A DNA stretch of 64,000 bases from Sipunculus nudus (GCA_026874595.1 CM049311.1:69235453-69299452); one strand, 5' to 3'; counted from the stretch's first letter, positions 23,380-34,675 are shown. Notes: generated by a model not told the origin, from the sequence alone. Program-made: numbers and translations.

Positions 23380-24150
23380 ATCAGCCAGACAGTTGGCACC
23401 ACCTACCTTACAGATTTCGTAGTATAAATTAATGCCCTTATTAGGAATGATTTGCAGAATTGGCCTGAATTTGTGCTCGTCCATAGATCTTCGATACCTC
23501 CATCTCATATTCAAGACTGGTGGTGCCATCTGCAATCATTTTCATATGCCATCCTTCTGTACATTTGCTTTAGGTGAAAATTGCTCATATCTCAGGAATC
23601 CTTCAGTGCATTGGTCTGAAATTTGGCATGTAAATCCATCTTTGCATCTTTGAGTTTTCACCACATACCTTACCATTTTCCTAGCATAAATTAATCCCCT
23701 TATTTCTAGAGTGATTCACTGTATTGGCCTAAAATTTGCATATTCATAGATCTTGGATACCACCATATCATATTCAAGACTGGTTGCGCCATCTGCAGTT
23801 GCCTTTGGGTGGTATCCATCCATCTACTTGCTTTTGGTAAAAATTGCTCCTATCTGAGGAGTGGATGGATGTATCAGCCAGAAATTTTGGTATGTTTATC
23901 GGTCTTGGATAGCTTTGTTGTAGACCAGACAGGTGGGGCTACCTGCTGTTAGGTTTATAGAATACATTGATGAACTTTTTGCAATAGTGGATTGGTGTCT
24001 TAGCCTGAAATCTTGCATGGTATGGCCCATTCCAAGTGTCAGTTAATGCTGCTTAAGATGGGGGCCTTCTCTTAAAGAGGGAGGGGGGGGGGGGGGGTTA
24101 ATTGTCTGGAGATACTATGGCACCTGCAATGTCAAGAAATTCTAGTTTCA
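23380..24150 (+). repeat. Family E satellite units and poly-G run
   Basis: About four units carry ATTCAAGACTGGTGGTGCC, AAAATTGCTCATATCTCAGG and TTGCATATTCATAGATCTTGG motifs. The last part (24030-24150) has a poly-G run at about 24080-24098 in a context that also occurs at 12950-13060 (GGGGGCCT, TCTTAAAG, TGGCACCTGC). Confidence 0.7.
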
Positions 24151-24190
24151 ATATTGTTACTATCTCAAAGCATATTGTTTTAATATTTTT

Positions 24191-25148
24191 AGCTCAGCTG
24201 ACTGAGAGTCATCTCAGATAAAGCGATCACTATTTGTCAGTTAGTCTGTTCTGTCTGTCTGTCAATTAACAGGGCACAAACTATAACCATAAGAACTAGA
24301 AACTTTACATTCATGGAGGTTATAGGCAAATCTCCATGGAAACCTAAAATTAGATAATGGTGACCTATATTTTGCAAATTAAGGGCCAAAACGATTATTT
24401 TGAGCACCCAGTGAGTCAGATGGTGCACAAATTGTAATTGCTAGACCTAGAAGCATCTTTCTGAACACCAACAGAGGTCCATAAAATTGTTCTTGGAAAC
24501 CTCAAATTAGTTCACTTTGACCTATATTTTCCAAGCTATGGGGCTCAAAATTGCTCTCCAGAATAATTAAAGATTTGATACAAATGTATCTTAATATCTT
24601 ATGCCTTGATTATATTCATAAATAGTGAAAAAGGAGTGTTTCATCATTTCCTGAAGACTGGAGGCTCCATCTGTATTTTATCTAATTTTTACACATTTTT
24701 TTCTCTTTTTTTGAGACCTTCAGATGAAGCAGTCCAGACTATAAAATGACATAAACTGTAACTGTTAGACCTAGAAACTTTTTATTGTAAATCAAGGGAG
24801 GTCATAGGCAAATCTCCTTTGAAACATGAAATAAGGTCATGGAGACCTATATTCTAAAAAAACTACTGGCAGAAAACATGATTTTGAGCACCCACAGAGT
24901 CTAACAGGGCACAAATTGTATTCAATTGGCCTAGAATGTTCTAATGTAACACTGAGGGAGGTCCTTGATAAATGCCCTTGGAAACATAAAAAAAGGTCAC
25001 TGTGACCTTTATTCTGCAAGTTATAGGAAAAAAAACATGATTTGAGCACCCTGGAAGTCAGATGCGTTCAGTTTGTATCAGTTAGGCTTAGAATCTTCTA
25101 AAGCAACATTCAGGGAGTTTCTGGACAAATTTTCTCAGAAACCTTAAA
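24191..25148 (+). mobile_element. Family A-related element, left part
   Basis: The 5' hairpin AGCTCAGCTGACTGAGAGTC with ATCTCAG is followed by CTGTCTGTCTGTC and diverged family A units with TTTTGAGCACCC motifs. It is split by the DNA transposon at 25149-27164 and resumes at 27165. Confidence 0.65.
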
Positions 25149-27164
25149 CTACTGTAAAAGTCGTTGCAGAAGTCGCATCCTTAGTACAAGTCGCACCCTG
25201 ACTTTTAGGATCCCCCTGGGGAATAGCCGTTCAAGTTTAGTTTCAGGAAAAGTCCATAATATAGGTCGCACCCAGACTTCGGAGGCGTCCCAACCACCTG
25301 ATACTTTTGGAATTTGAGTATCATTCCTTGCGATGCAAGACTACAACCAACGTCCCCGTAGTACTTTTGTGGTTTATAAACTAGATAAACCATTTAAACG
25401 TAAAAAATAATTGGACAGCTTTAATACAATGCTTATATTTAAGGAATAACAACAGAATCTTAACATATAAAATCGGTGTTCAATTGTCAGGTAAGATTTG
25501 TACAGTGCCAAAGTCAGCTGCGTCGGATAACATTTTGTGCTGTGAAACGATGTCATTGTTGCCGTTTCTTACTAGGTTAAGTAACATTAGAATGCAAATA
25601 TCAAGTAAAATGACTGTATTAATAAACTAAAAGAGTCTGAGGCAAATTACTATCACAATCGAGCAACTCTTTAAATTGTTAAAGATCGTCAAACGTAGGG
25701 TGGATTCATTAGACTATGATTAGTTTGCGTACGCGTGACGAGTCCCAATCCGTCGCATTGGGCATGATTTGAACTGACTTAAGACAACTGAAAGATGGAA
25801 AGAATAATTGAGTTTGAATTTATTCACCTAATTTCTTAAATAGGCTCTAAAACTGAATTTAGTAACCCTTCAATTAAGTGTTACAACTTACCATCTAGGC
25901 GCGGCACATGCACGGTATTACTGAAATCACTGAAATATATGTCAGTCAACAGGGGGATAATGAACGCTTTATCGACCGGTCAGTTAACGTAAAATAAACA
26001 TAATTGAATTTACAGATATTGTATTTACTGGGACTAATGATTTATTTTTCTTTGATAATATCTGGAAAACCCAATTTCCATCGTTATCAGTGATTATATT
26101 CAAGTGGCTTGGATGTATGGCAAACTCAGCCGTGTTGAACCAGATCCGTCATGACACCAAACGGTGCCGGTTCCCGTGGAATTTAGGTGCGTATGTGGCA
26201 TTTTAAGTAAATAAAATATATACCTATATGGTGTTTGTTATTTCATTGTATTGACTAATGTGTCTTCATTAAAAAAATCACGAATACGTCAACGCACGAT
26301 TGACCGTAATGCATGCGTGCCGCCATATTGTTGGGCATACGATCGTCCTGAAAGAGACACGGGTAACACTCGGAGCAAATCGTATATTTGTAGCTCACGT
26401 GAAACGTTATAACATTGTTATCCAAAACGCTTGAAAACCACGAGATGGTGACAGTGACCTAATGGTTCCTAATATGAGAGTTTATAAATGTTGATATCAG
26501 TCACGGAAGGCTTAGTTGACATGGGGATGTAAAGGTCATTGCACGGTTGACCCGGGGCTTGAACTTCCGCTACACGGCTTCAAAGGTCAGCTAGTATTCA
26601 GCGATCAACCGGGCAGGCAAAAGAATTCACGACGTATGTGTAGTGGATCAAGCTTGAATGTGACGCAACTTTACATGCATAAACGGATATGGAACCGCGA
26701 GTTTTTCATTATGGAAAGCATACCCATATAGTTAAACGGAAAGAAAATGTACATCAAAGAGCGGCAGATTGGCATATGCGTCAAATTGACTCATGATATA
26801 ATAGTAACGCAGATTAGGAAGTGTCACTTGAATGGCGACTTGTCAGAACGGGTAGGTCTTGAACTGGGCAAATTTAAAATTTGCATTTAATGTTAATAAA
26901 ATGAAAATTTCGTAAGTTCACAAAATATAAAGCATAAGAGATGGTTAAAAGTGTAAATTATTGGGGAAAGACGTTTCACAAAGCACTGGTTAAAGGTATT
27001 GCCGATTATCGCTCAACTGACGTCGTTCCATGTACCGGGAAAGCTGACAGAAACGGGATAAGTACGTATTACAAGTCGCACCCCGACTTTGCTAGAAAAT
27101 TCTAGTTTTTAGAATTCGATTTCTTAGTACAAGTCGCGACTTCTGCAACGACTTTTACAGTAGG
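25149..27164. mobile_element. DNA transposon with ~26-bp TIRs and TA target duplication
   Basis: The left end reads CTGTAAAAGTCGTTGCAGAA and the right end is its reverse complement (TTCTGCAACGACTTTTACAG), both continuing into GTCGC. The flanks are TA on each side. Inner copies of a TACAAGTCGCACCC motif lie at both ends. Removing the element and one TA rejoins an AAACYTRAAAYTAGGTCA sequence found intact in sister repeats, which marks the empty site. The interior (25300-27060) has many more CpG dinucleotides than its surroundings and no transposase frame that I recognise, so it looks non-autonomous. TA duplication and end sequence suggest the pogo/Tc1-mariner superfamily (inference). Confidence 0.8.
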
Positions 27165-27605
27165 TCAAATATTCAGGGAGTTACAAGCCAAAAACATGAC
27201 TTTGAGCACCCTGACAATAAGTAAAGGCCATAAATTATATCTGTTAGACCTAGAAACTTCTATCCAGAAAGGTCCTTGGCAAAACTCCTCAGACACATGA
27301 AATTAGGTGGTAAAAAATTGCCTAGGATTACCTAGACAGTCAGGCATGGCACCAAACCTAACTGTTGGTCCTAGAACCTTCTAATATGACATCCACAGAG
27401 TCTCAATTGAATCCTGAAATTAGGTCACTATGATCAATATTCTCTGAGTTATGAGCAAAAAAAATAATTTGGAGCACCCAGAAAGTCAGAAAGGTCACAA
27501 ATCTTAACAGTTGGCTTTAGAAATGTCTTTTCTGATATAAAGGGATATAAACACATGTCAAATTCATCTGAGTGTAATGACCCTTGGTAATGTAAAACAA
27601 GACAT
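27165..27605 (+). mobile_element. Family A-related element, right part
   Basis: It continues the element at 24191-25148 with repeated CAGGGAGTT, TTTGAGCACCC, AGACCTAGAAACTTC modules. It ends at about 27565-27605 with a decayed 3' end (CATCTGAGTGTAATGACCC then TTGGTAATG). Confidence 0.6.
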
Positions 27606-27946
27606 TGCTGACCTAAATTAATGAATTGTGAATTATGTTTTAACAGGATTAGTATCTAAGGTGATTCAGAAAATTATATTTTCATCATTAAATTAGGTTA
27701 AAATAAATACATGAATAGTAAACCATGCTGCAGCAATAAGCTCTCTGTCTCAAGTGTTTAAAAATTAATATTATTATTATTTAAATAATGTTTACCAATG
27801 TTTTTTACATGATTCAGATGTTGATTTAATAATTTCAGTTAATTTATTCTTAGAATATGACACATGAATTATAAAGCAGAAGGTTCCAAGACCCTGAGGT
27901 TTTTGTTTAATAACCTTTTACTTATTGGTCATACTTCTTAATTCAG

Positions 27947-27995
27947 GAGAGGGGCTGTGGAGTTTGATCACTCAGAGACTGATGATATTGATCTA
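27947..27995 (+). pseudogene. Duplicated 5' part of PARP4-like exon 5, no donor
   Basis: An acceptor (TTAATTCAG) and the following GGGGCTGTGGAGTTTGATCA closely match the real exon 5 start, 85 bases further on (TTATTCAG, GGGGATGTGGAGTTTGATCA). The preceding AATAACCTTTT intron stretch is duplicated too, so this is an 85-bp tandem duplication across the splice site. Read in the incoming phase it gives MRGAVEFDHSETDDIDL and then hits TGA before exon 5, and no GT donor is well placed. It is therefore probably inactive or a premature-stop cryptic acceptor. Confidence 0.7.
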
Positions 27996-28031
27996 ATAAC
28001 CTTTTCCTTATCATCATGATTTTTTATTCAG

Positions 28032-28145
28032 GGTAGGGGATGTGGAGTTTGATCATGCAGACATGGATGATGAAGATGATAAGCTCATTGCCTCATCCAG
28101 TGAATCAGAAATGGGATTTGATGAGTTTGAAGACAGGGAAAGGAG
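28032..28145 (+). CDS. PARP4: PARP4-like exon 5 (acidic)
   Basis: Acceptor TTTTTTATTCAG; donor GTTAGC after AGGGAAAGGAG. It enters in phase 2 (AT|G) and encodes an acidic segment, VGDVEFDHADMDDEDDKLIA, then SSSESEMGFDEFEDRERR, leaving in phase 2. The Asp/Glu-rich, Ser-rich sequence contains possible CK2-type sites (SSSESE). The open frame past the donor is short and stops at 28234. No domain is recognised; placement in PARP4 follows from the phase chain. Confidence 0.75.
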
Positions 28146-28458
28146 GTTAGCAAGTCACCAACCCTTCCACTACTCACTGGGGGGCTTATCTCATGGGAGG
28201 GGTGTACATCCCTTCATATTTCCCACATGCATGTAAATTTACCTGTCCTTAATGTCAATATGCCACTTTTGCATAAATTGCAAACAATTAAGATACTGTT
28301 TAAATTGAACAGTTTTGCTGTAACTTCAAAGTGGTTCAAATTAGGTTCTATCCTTAAATAGAATTTTAGCCTTAGAAATGTTTACTAGTAAGAGGTGGCT
28401 TAGATTGTATGTAAAATACTTAGTAGATAAATTTGAAAATTTCTCATCATATCCTTCA

Positions 28459-28479
28459 CCTGCCCCCCCCCCCCCCCAT
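28459..28479 (+). repeat. Poly-C run
   Basis: A homopolymeric C stretch of about 15 bases in intron sequence. Such runs also occur at 5-19 and 16190-16204. Confidence 0.9.
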
Positions 28480-29188
28480 CCAAACATGAATTTACTTTTT
28501 AATTGGCACCCACTTTATTAGATGTTCAGATGATGCATGAAATAATTCTTTTTAAAATTTATTCGTTTATAATTCAAGTGGTCTGTGTATATTTTTTTCT
28601 GCTGCCAATTTATCATTATCCCTGTCACCCTGCAGAAGTTTTAATTCACATACCAGGTTTGTTAAATGTACATGAATTATGTTAACAAGGTCTCATATTA
28701 AGAACGTGGGACCATGAAAAGGTGGTTGTTATTTGGAGATGTTCACTTAACTGAGGTGGCGAGGTTCAAGACCATACATTATCTTATTTACAATGCATAA
28801 TTAACAGAGATGATTAACAGCTGAACCAGTGGAACAGTGGGGGTATGTCTGGGCAGTGGACTTAGTAGTGGCTTATTTCTGAAAATTGAAAAAAAGTTCA
28901 TTTTTTTATTTATAAATAACATCAGTTGCTTTTAATCTATGAGTATAAACATTTTAGAGAGGCAAATTAAAATTTACTTGTGAAATGCTAAAGAACTGCA
29001 CACCCCTTTTTTTCGTAACTGGATATTTGGTCCAAACGTTAAAACAGATTTCCCATCTCTGTGGTTCTGATGCATCATTCTAGTGATCTCCATGATTGTG
29101 GATGCAGGTAATAGAAAATCTGGAGAAGAATTACTCTGTACATGTTATATGAGAAGCAGTCTGATGCTTGAATACCACCTGTTTTCAG

Positions 29189-29364
29189 GATGGTATCTAA
29201 GTCTCCTTCATGGTCATCTGGATCTAGTTCAGGGTCAAGGTCTAGGTCTGGATCCAGATCCAGAAGATCCGGTGTTGAGGGCTTTGCTTATCTGTGTGCT
29301 GAGGTGGAGGAGCAGGAGGATAAAGAAGAAGAAAAGAAGAGAAAAGGAGAAGAAAGAGGAAAGG
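29189..29364 (+). CDS. PARP4: PARP4-like exon 6 (RS- then KE-rich)
   Basis: Acceptor CTGTTTTCAG, donor GTATCA. It enters in phase 2 (AG|G) and encodes MVSKSPSWSSGSSSGSRSRS, an RS-type run of about 30 residues, then GVEGFAYLCAEVEE and a highly charged Lys/Glu tail, leaving in phase 1. The next exon begins in the matching phase. RS runs are typical SR-kinase targets; any function here is unknown. The DNA for the RS run is itself an imperfect GGATCTAGN repeat and may be a recent expansion. Confidence 0.7.
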
Positions 29365-29474
29365 GTATCAAATTAATAAATACTTCTTAACACACAAAAA
29401 AAGACACACACATATATGTATTTTTAAACACATATAGTGAAATCTTGCACACACAGCCAACTGCAGGACCAACC

Positions 29475-30392
29475 AAAGTGGTTGACTATAAGTCAAATGA
29501 GCTATAGCGATGGTCCTTTGTCTGTCGGCTGTCTGTTCATCTGTCAAGCCATCTGTCTGTCTGTCTGTCCATCCATTAAACTGGCACTTTTTGAAACCGT
29601 TGGACCTATGAACCCAGAATTTGGCATATGGTTAGATGTCACCAAAATCTCCTACCATATCGCAAATTTGGTCAATATCACTTCGTTCCTTCGAGATATT
29701 AAGGAAAACCTCAGTTTTCTATTAATAACCCATTGTCACACTTCAAGATTGCCTAATATCAAAACCATTTATCTGTTTATGATTATATTAAATTTAAATA
29801 TTCCTCTATATATTTCCTTTGAACATACTTGAAATTAGGTCAGTATTATGTAATTTCTTGAAGTTATTAGCCCCAACATAATGCACTTGGTAAAAAATCA
29901 GGAAATATATAAACTCACTTAACATGAGAAATGTTGGAGCTAGAGGCTTTTTTACAGGGATATAACTTAATTTCATCAAGGTTCAGTTGAATACCATAAA
30001 TAAGATCTGAAATTTGCAAATTTAATTAATAATTAGCATAAGTATAATATCAGTGCCTTAAATTTTGCCCAACTTCATCTTCAAGGTCAAATCTGCCAAA
30101 ATTTAAAATGTTTGTGAAGCCCATAACTTTTTAAGTATTTCACATTTTGTCCTCAAATTTGGTACACCAATTGTCCCTACTTGAAGTAGTTTATTTATAT
30201 AATAATATGAATGTCCTATTCTTTATATCCCAGGATTTTATCCAAGTCTTACATAACTTGAGGTAAACACTATCATCTCATAATACTGCTGATATTACCA
30301 CATAAAACTAGCATTTGTCTACCCCCTCTTTGGAATCATATTTTGTGATCATATATAACAGCTGAGCAAAGTGAGACATGGGTCCCTTGTAT
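29475..30392 (+). mobile_element. Family B element with both ends
   Basis: A shortened 5' hairpin (GTTGACTATAAGTCAAATGAGCTATAGCG) precedes CTGTCTGTCTGTCC, TAAACTGGCACTTTTTGAAACC and the typical body. The 3' end at 30362-30392 is CAGCTGAGCAAAGTGAGACATGGGTCCC without the first half of the palindrome. At 0.9 kb it is a compact full-length-like copy. Confidence 0.7.
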
Positions 30393-31599
30393 TAGCTAGA
30401 GGTTTTTATGGATATTTACATTAAAATGGGACGAAAATATAGTGGTGATCTTAGCGGGGTGGTCATGATAGCTGGGTGGTTGAAGTCGTATTACTCATTT
30501 TTTTATGGGATCTGTTTGTTGAGGTTTATTTTTAAGTTTAATATCATCATGTCAGTATTTCACTTCAGGTTTCACACCCGGCAAACCATATCTGGTTCAC
30601 ACACACTGGTACATCACTCATTCCTCCAAGAAATCCTTGACTTTGCTTATGTTCAAGCCAACAATGTTCAGTTCTTTGGTAACTTATCTGGTTAAACTGA
30701 ACATGCCTGACACCAGAATTCTTGGGTTTTTAACAATCTTCCCATAAATTTTACATTCATATACAGGGAAGGAAAAATTGTTTTCAGGAGACGGACTACC
30801 CTGTAAAACTTACTTGCCCCCCTCTGTAACTGCCATCCTCCAACCTTTTCTGATCATCAACACACATATACAATAATTTAGCCTGTCATCTATGCTTTTG
30901 TGTGTTTAATAAGATATGTGGTAAGATCTAGTTGCACTGATCTATTCATATCAATTTAAATTTCAAAGAGAGCACTTAGTGCAGTGGCATATGTATGCAT
31001 GTCTTGAAAAAAAGCCAACACAAAGTAGGCCTACCAGATATTACACCCAGATCATGCTAAGCTGCATGTCTCCAAACACTCCTTACTGAATATTTTATGT
31101 TAATAAGATGTAATAACTATGCTGCAGATGAGGGGGGTCTCCATGACAGTCATATGTTGGTCATCCACAGGGACCTCAGTCATAAAACTTTTAACTTGTA
31201 CTCCAAATTTGAGGATGGGTGGACAAGCTTTTTTTCCTCCCCTGAATGTAAAATAAACTCTTTTTGAACATCTTTTTTAATATTGTTTCATTCAAGATGT
31301 CAAAGAAATAATCTATTATCATATGTTTATTTAAATCCTGGGAAGACATTTGATATATTATTCCACAGACAGTAATGTACTTGTGTCTCTTAAAAAAACA
31401 TTCTGGTAAGCTCATGTCAAATAACTTTATTAATGAAACATGCAGGTTGACCATAATTTTAAGAACCTTCAGGAAATGGACTAATTAGATTGTTGGGATG
31501 TTATGTTATTATACCCTCTCAAGTCATATGAAGAGCTTCATTTCTGTATGCCTGTCTTTGACATACATATTATGTTATACCCACCATCTGTCTGTCAGT

Positions 31600-32300
31600 C
31601 TGGTCATTCGTCGGTTAACATTTAGTGTCGCCACAATAACATACCGGAGCTTCAATGGATTTTCACGAAACTCATAACTACTAACCAATAGATTATCTCA
31701 CCTGAGTTCAATTATAGGCAAAATCTGCACATATTTAATAAGGTTAGGGGTCACTATGCTACATTGTGGTGTCACCGTGATAACGTACAAGGAATATGGT
31801 GGATTGTCATAAAACTCAATAGAAATCAATAATCAATCAATAAAATATCTTGCCTATGTTCGATTTCCAGCAAAATCCACGCATATTAAATGAGGTTAGA
31901 GGGTACTGCACTTTAGAGGCACGGTGGTGATTTACCTATGGATTTTCATGAAAATTATTAACCAGTAGAGTTTCTCACCTTAATTAAATTTTCAGCAAAA
32001 TTCATGCATATTTAATGAGGTCAGAGGTTGCCACACTGTGGTGGCACCACCCATCTAGACTTGCCAAAAGTCTGATGGATTTTCATGTACTCATGTAAAG
32101 TACTGCACTTTAGAGGCACCGTGGTGATTTACCTATGGATTTTCATGAAAATTATTAACCAGTAGAGTTTCTCACCTTAATTAAATTTTCAGCAAAATTC
32201 ATGCAAATTTAATGAGGTCAGAGGTCGCCACACTGTGGTGGCACCACCCATCCAGACTTACCAAAAGTCTGATGGATTTTCATGTAACTCATGATGAGTA
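31600..32300 (+). repeat. Tandem units with a recent 197-bp duplication
   Basis: Units contain GGATTTTCATGAAA, AATTTTCAGCAAAATTCATG, TTTAATGAGGTCAGAGGT and GCCACACTGTGGTGGCACCA. Bases 31904-32100 and 32101-32298 are almost identical (a handful of differences), showing a recent duplication; older diverged units lie at 31620-31900 and 32300-32375. The array ends about 70 bases before the acceptor of the large PARP4-like exon. Confidence 0.85.
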
Positions 32301-32447
32301 TTAATTGATACAGTTTCTCACCTGAATTACATTCTCAGCAAATTCATGCATATTTAATGAGGTCAGAGGTGACAAAATATGCAACAGGCGTGTTATGCAC
32401 AATTTGCAGTGCTCTTCTGTGATAATCATATTTCATCATTTTTTCAG

Positions 32448-34431
32448 TAATTGGCCAGAAACCAGGAACTCCTGAATCGGAAGATATAGCAATGAATCTG
32501 TTTGAAGATGAACCAGCACAACCAGCTCCTCCTGTCAAGTGGAAATCTAAAAAAGTCCATGGATCACTGGTAAAGGAGACCTCTCCGAAATCCAGAGAAC
32601 TTGTTCAAGAACAACATGTGGCATACAGAGCACCAACTCTTGAGGAAGACTTGTCTCTGAAGCAGGCTCAAAGAAGAAAAAGAACAAAATTGATAAAACA
32701 ATTTGCAGGGCGAAGTGCAAAGGATTCAACACCAGATCGTGTTAGGATGATGGCAGACATAATAACCAGAGAAACTGCCCCATCTTCAAGCATCAGCTCT
32801 TTAAAGGACAATGCTACTACACCAGAAGGACTTGATTCACCACCAACACTTGCTCTGTCTGAACTAAAGGGCATACCACAGTTAAACTCTGCAGCAAAAC
32901 CTGTACATGTTGAATTGCCCATGCATCATATGGGCGATTCGTATGCATCTTATAGGCCAGTTCCCAGAGAGATGACAAAGAAGAAGAGTTTCAAAGATGA
33001 TGTGTATGCTCCACTATCACCTGCATATTCACCAACATCCCCCAGCCTATCTGATACTGAACCTGGTACATTTGTAAAATCAAGGTTATCAGTTAGGTCT
33101 GAGGCACCATTGCCACCTCCCAAAGATGAGGCACTACTTCCCAGTGGAGAGGATCAGTATAAATCTTTTAAAATGAGAAGAAGTCAACTTGTATCACCCA
33201 AACGGATAGCTCGTCAAGCATCTCTATCTAGGGCATTTTTTAGTCCCCCTCCTCCACCCCCTCCATCCATTGCACTTGCTGGTCCCCCTCCTCCACCACC
33301 TCCACCTAAAGCATTTGCTGGTACCCCTCCACCACCACCTCCACCTAAAGCACTTGCTGGTCCTCCTCCTCCACCACCTCCACCTAAAGCACTTGCTGGT
33401 CCCCCTCCTCCACCACCTCCATCTGTGGCACTTGCTGATCCCCCTCCTCCACCAACTCCATCTATGGCACTTGCTGATCCCCCTCCTCCACCTATGGGAT
33501 TTTCTGCTCCAACTCCATCTCGATCCATGGCATTTGCTGGTCATAAAGCCATGATGATGCGACATGTTCCAACTCCTCCTTTGGAACTTAAAGCACAATC
33601 ATCATCCATGCATGTAGAATTGATGCAATCATTCGTAGGATCTGCACGGCCACCAGCACTTGAACAAGAGTTTCAACCACAGTCAGCGTTTGCAGAAAGG
33701 GAAACCCAAGGGTCATTTGGATCAGCTTCCAGACAGGTTCTTCTTGGTGAAGTAGCACCACAGAAGCAGGTCATCCAAGCCTAAACACCAAGTGGTGCAT
33801 TTCCTGCTGGAGGGTTTGGTGGTTTCAGCAGCAAGGAAAAAAGTGCTGACAGATTATTTTCTATAAGTTACAGAGCACGGGGAAAGGGAGCTTCTTTTGG
33901 AGAGTTAAAGGGTGATGTGCCCATTTCAGGATTGTTAGGTTCAAAAGCTAGAGTAGAATCAGCTTCATTTGGAGGTTTTGGAGTTGTTGGACATTCTTCA
34001 GGAATGTTTGACTCAAAGGCTGAAACCAAGACATTCAGTTTAAGCCATGCTGAACCTGCCTCAGGATTATTTGGTTCAGAGGTTCAAGCAATGTCAGCAG
34101 GTTTTGGAAGGGCTCAACCCACCTCAGATTTGTTTGGTTTTAGGGATGAAACAACAACCAATGTAGGACATGCTGAGCCGACTTCAGGACAGTTTGGTTC
34201 AGCAGCTGATGTAATACCAGCTTCCCCTTTTAAAACCACATTCATCCCTGCTGCATCACCCTCAAAGGTACAAAACCTTGATTCAGTGGACCACACTATG
34301 GACCTTGCAAGCACAGTACAACCACCATATGAAGAGGCAGCACTTGGAGAAGCAGAATCCTTTAGGCCTCTGTCAGCAACCTTTACTCTTGAAGCCAGGA
34401 GGAGTCTTCCCAAACATACAATAGTTATGAG
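32448..34431 (+). CDS. PARP4: PARP4-like large exon 7, with in-frame TAA
   Basis: Acceptor CATTTTTTCAG; donor GTGAGC after ATAGTTATGAG. It enters in phase 1 and encodes IGQKPGTPESEDIAMNLFED and onward. Counting from the Met at 32492: basic stretch RRKRTKLIKQ (61-70), YSPTSPS (179-185), basic KMRRSQLVSPKRIARQASLSR (227-247), then a proline-rich tract (251-335) of repeated ALAGPPPPPPPPK-type units like a formin FH1 region. A TAA at 33782-33784 interrupts the frame. The same frame then stays open to the donor with FG-type repeats (SGLFGSE, SDLFGFRD, SGQFGSAAD). Proline-rich, low-complexity sequence before the vault-binding domain is typical of PARP4. No 3n GT-AG intron removes the TAA. Confidence 0.8.
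33242..33500 (+). repeat. Coding minisatellite, ~36-39 bp proline units
   Basis: About seven units of the form CCCCCTCCTCCACCACCTCC plus a spacer encoding (K/S)xALAG or ADP. Unit length varies with the number of prolines (five to eight). The antisense frames full of Gly and the +1 frame full of Leu/His are by-products of this periodicity and not genes. Confidence 0.9.
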
Positions 34432-34593
34432 GTGAGCATATTTTATTCCACATTAAGTAGTGCAATAATTCAAAATTTCAGCACTTTTTGGTAAACCTGT
34501 GAGCTTATGCAATGGTGTGAGATATTTGTGGTGACACCTGCAACAACTTAAATTTAATAGGGAAATGTTTGATAACCTATGATATATATTCTG

Positions 34594-34594
<1 letters not shown>

Positions 34595-34670
<76 letters not shown>
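34595..34670 (+). repeat. (AT)n microsatellite
   Basis: About 36 TA dinucleotides in the intron after exon 7. The Ile/Tyr frames over it are artefacts. It lies upstream of the TIR element at 34828-36413, whose other flank has a second AT tract. Confidence 0.95.

Positions 34671-34673
<3 letters not shown>

Positions 34674-34675
<2 letters not shown>

Noticed and set aside
33214-33598. Long - strand and +1/+2 frames rich in Gly, Trp or His/Leu over the proline repeat
   Set aside because: They are alternative-frame readings of the coding minisatellite and share its period; the + frame has splice and domain support.
33737-33831. A small intron that would remove the in-frame TAA of exon 7
   Set aside because: Donors at 33737, 33747 and 33770 paired with acceptors ending at 33828 or 33831 give lengths that are not multiples of three, so the downstream frame would be lost.
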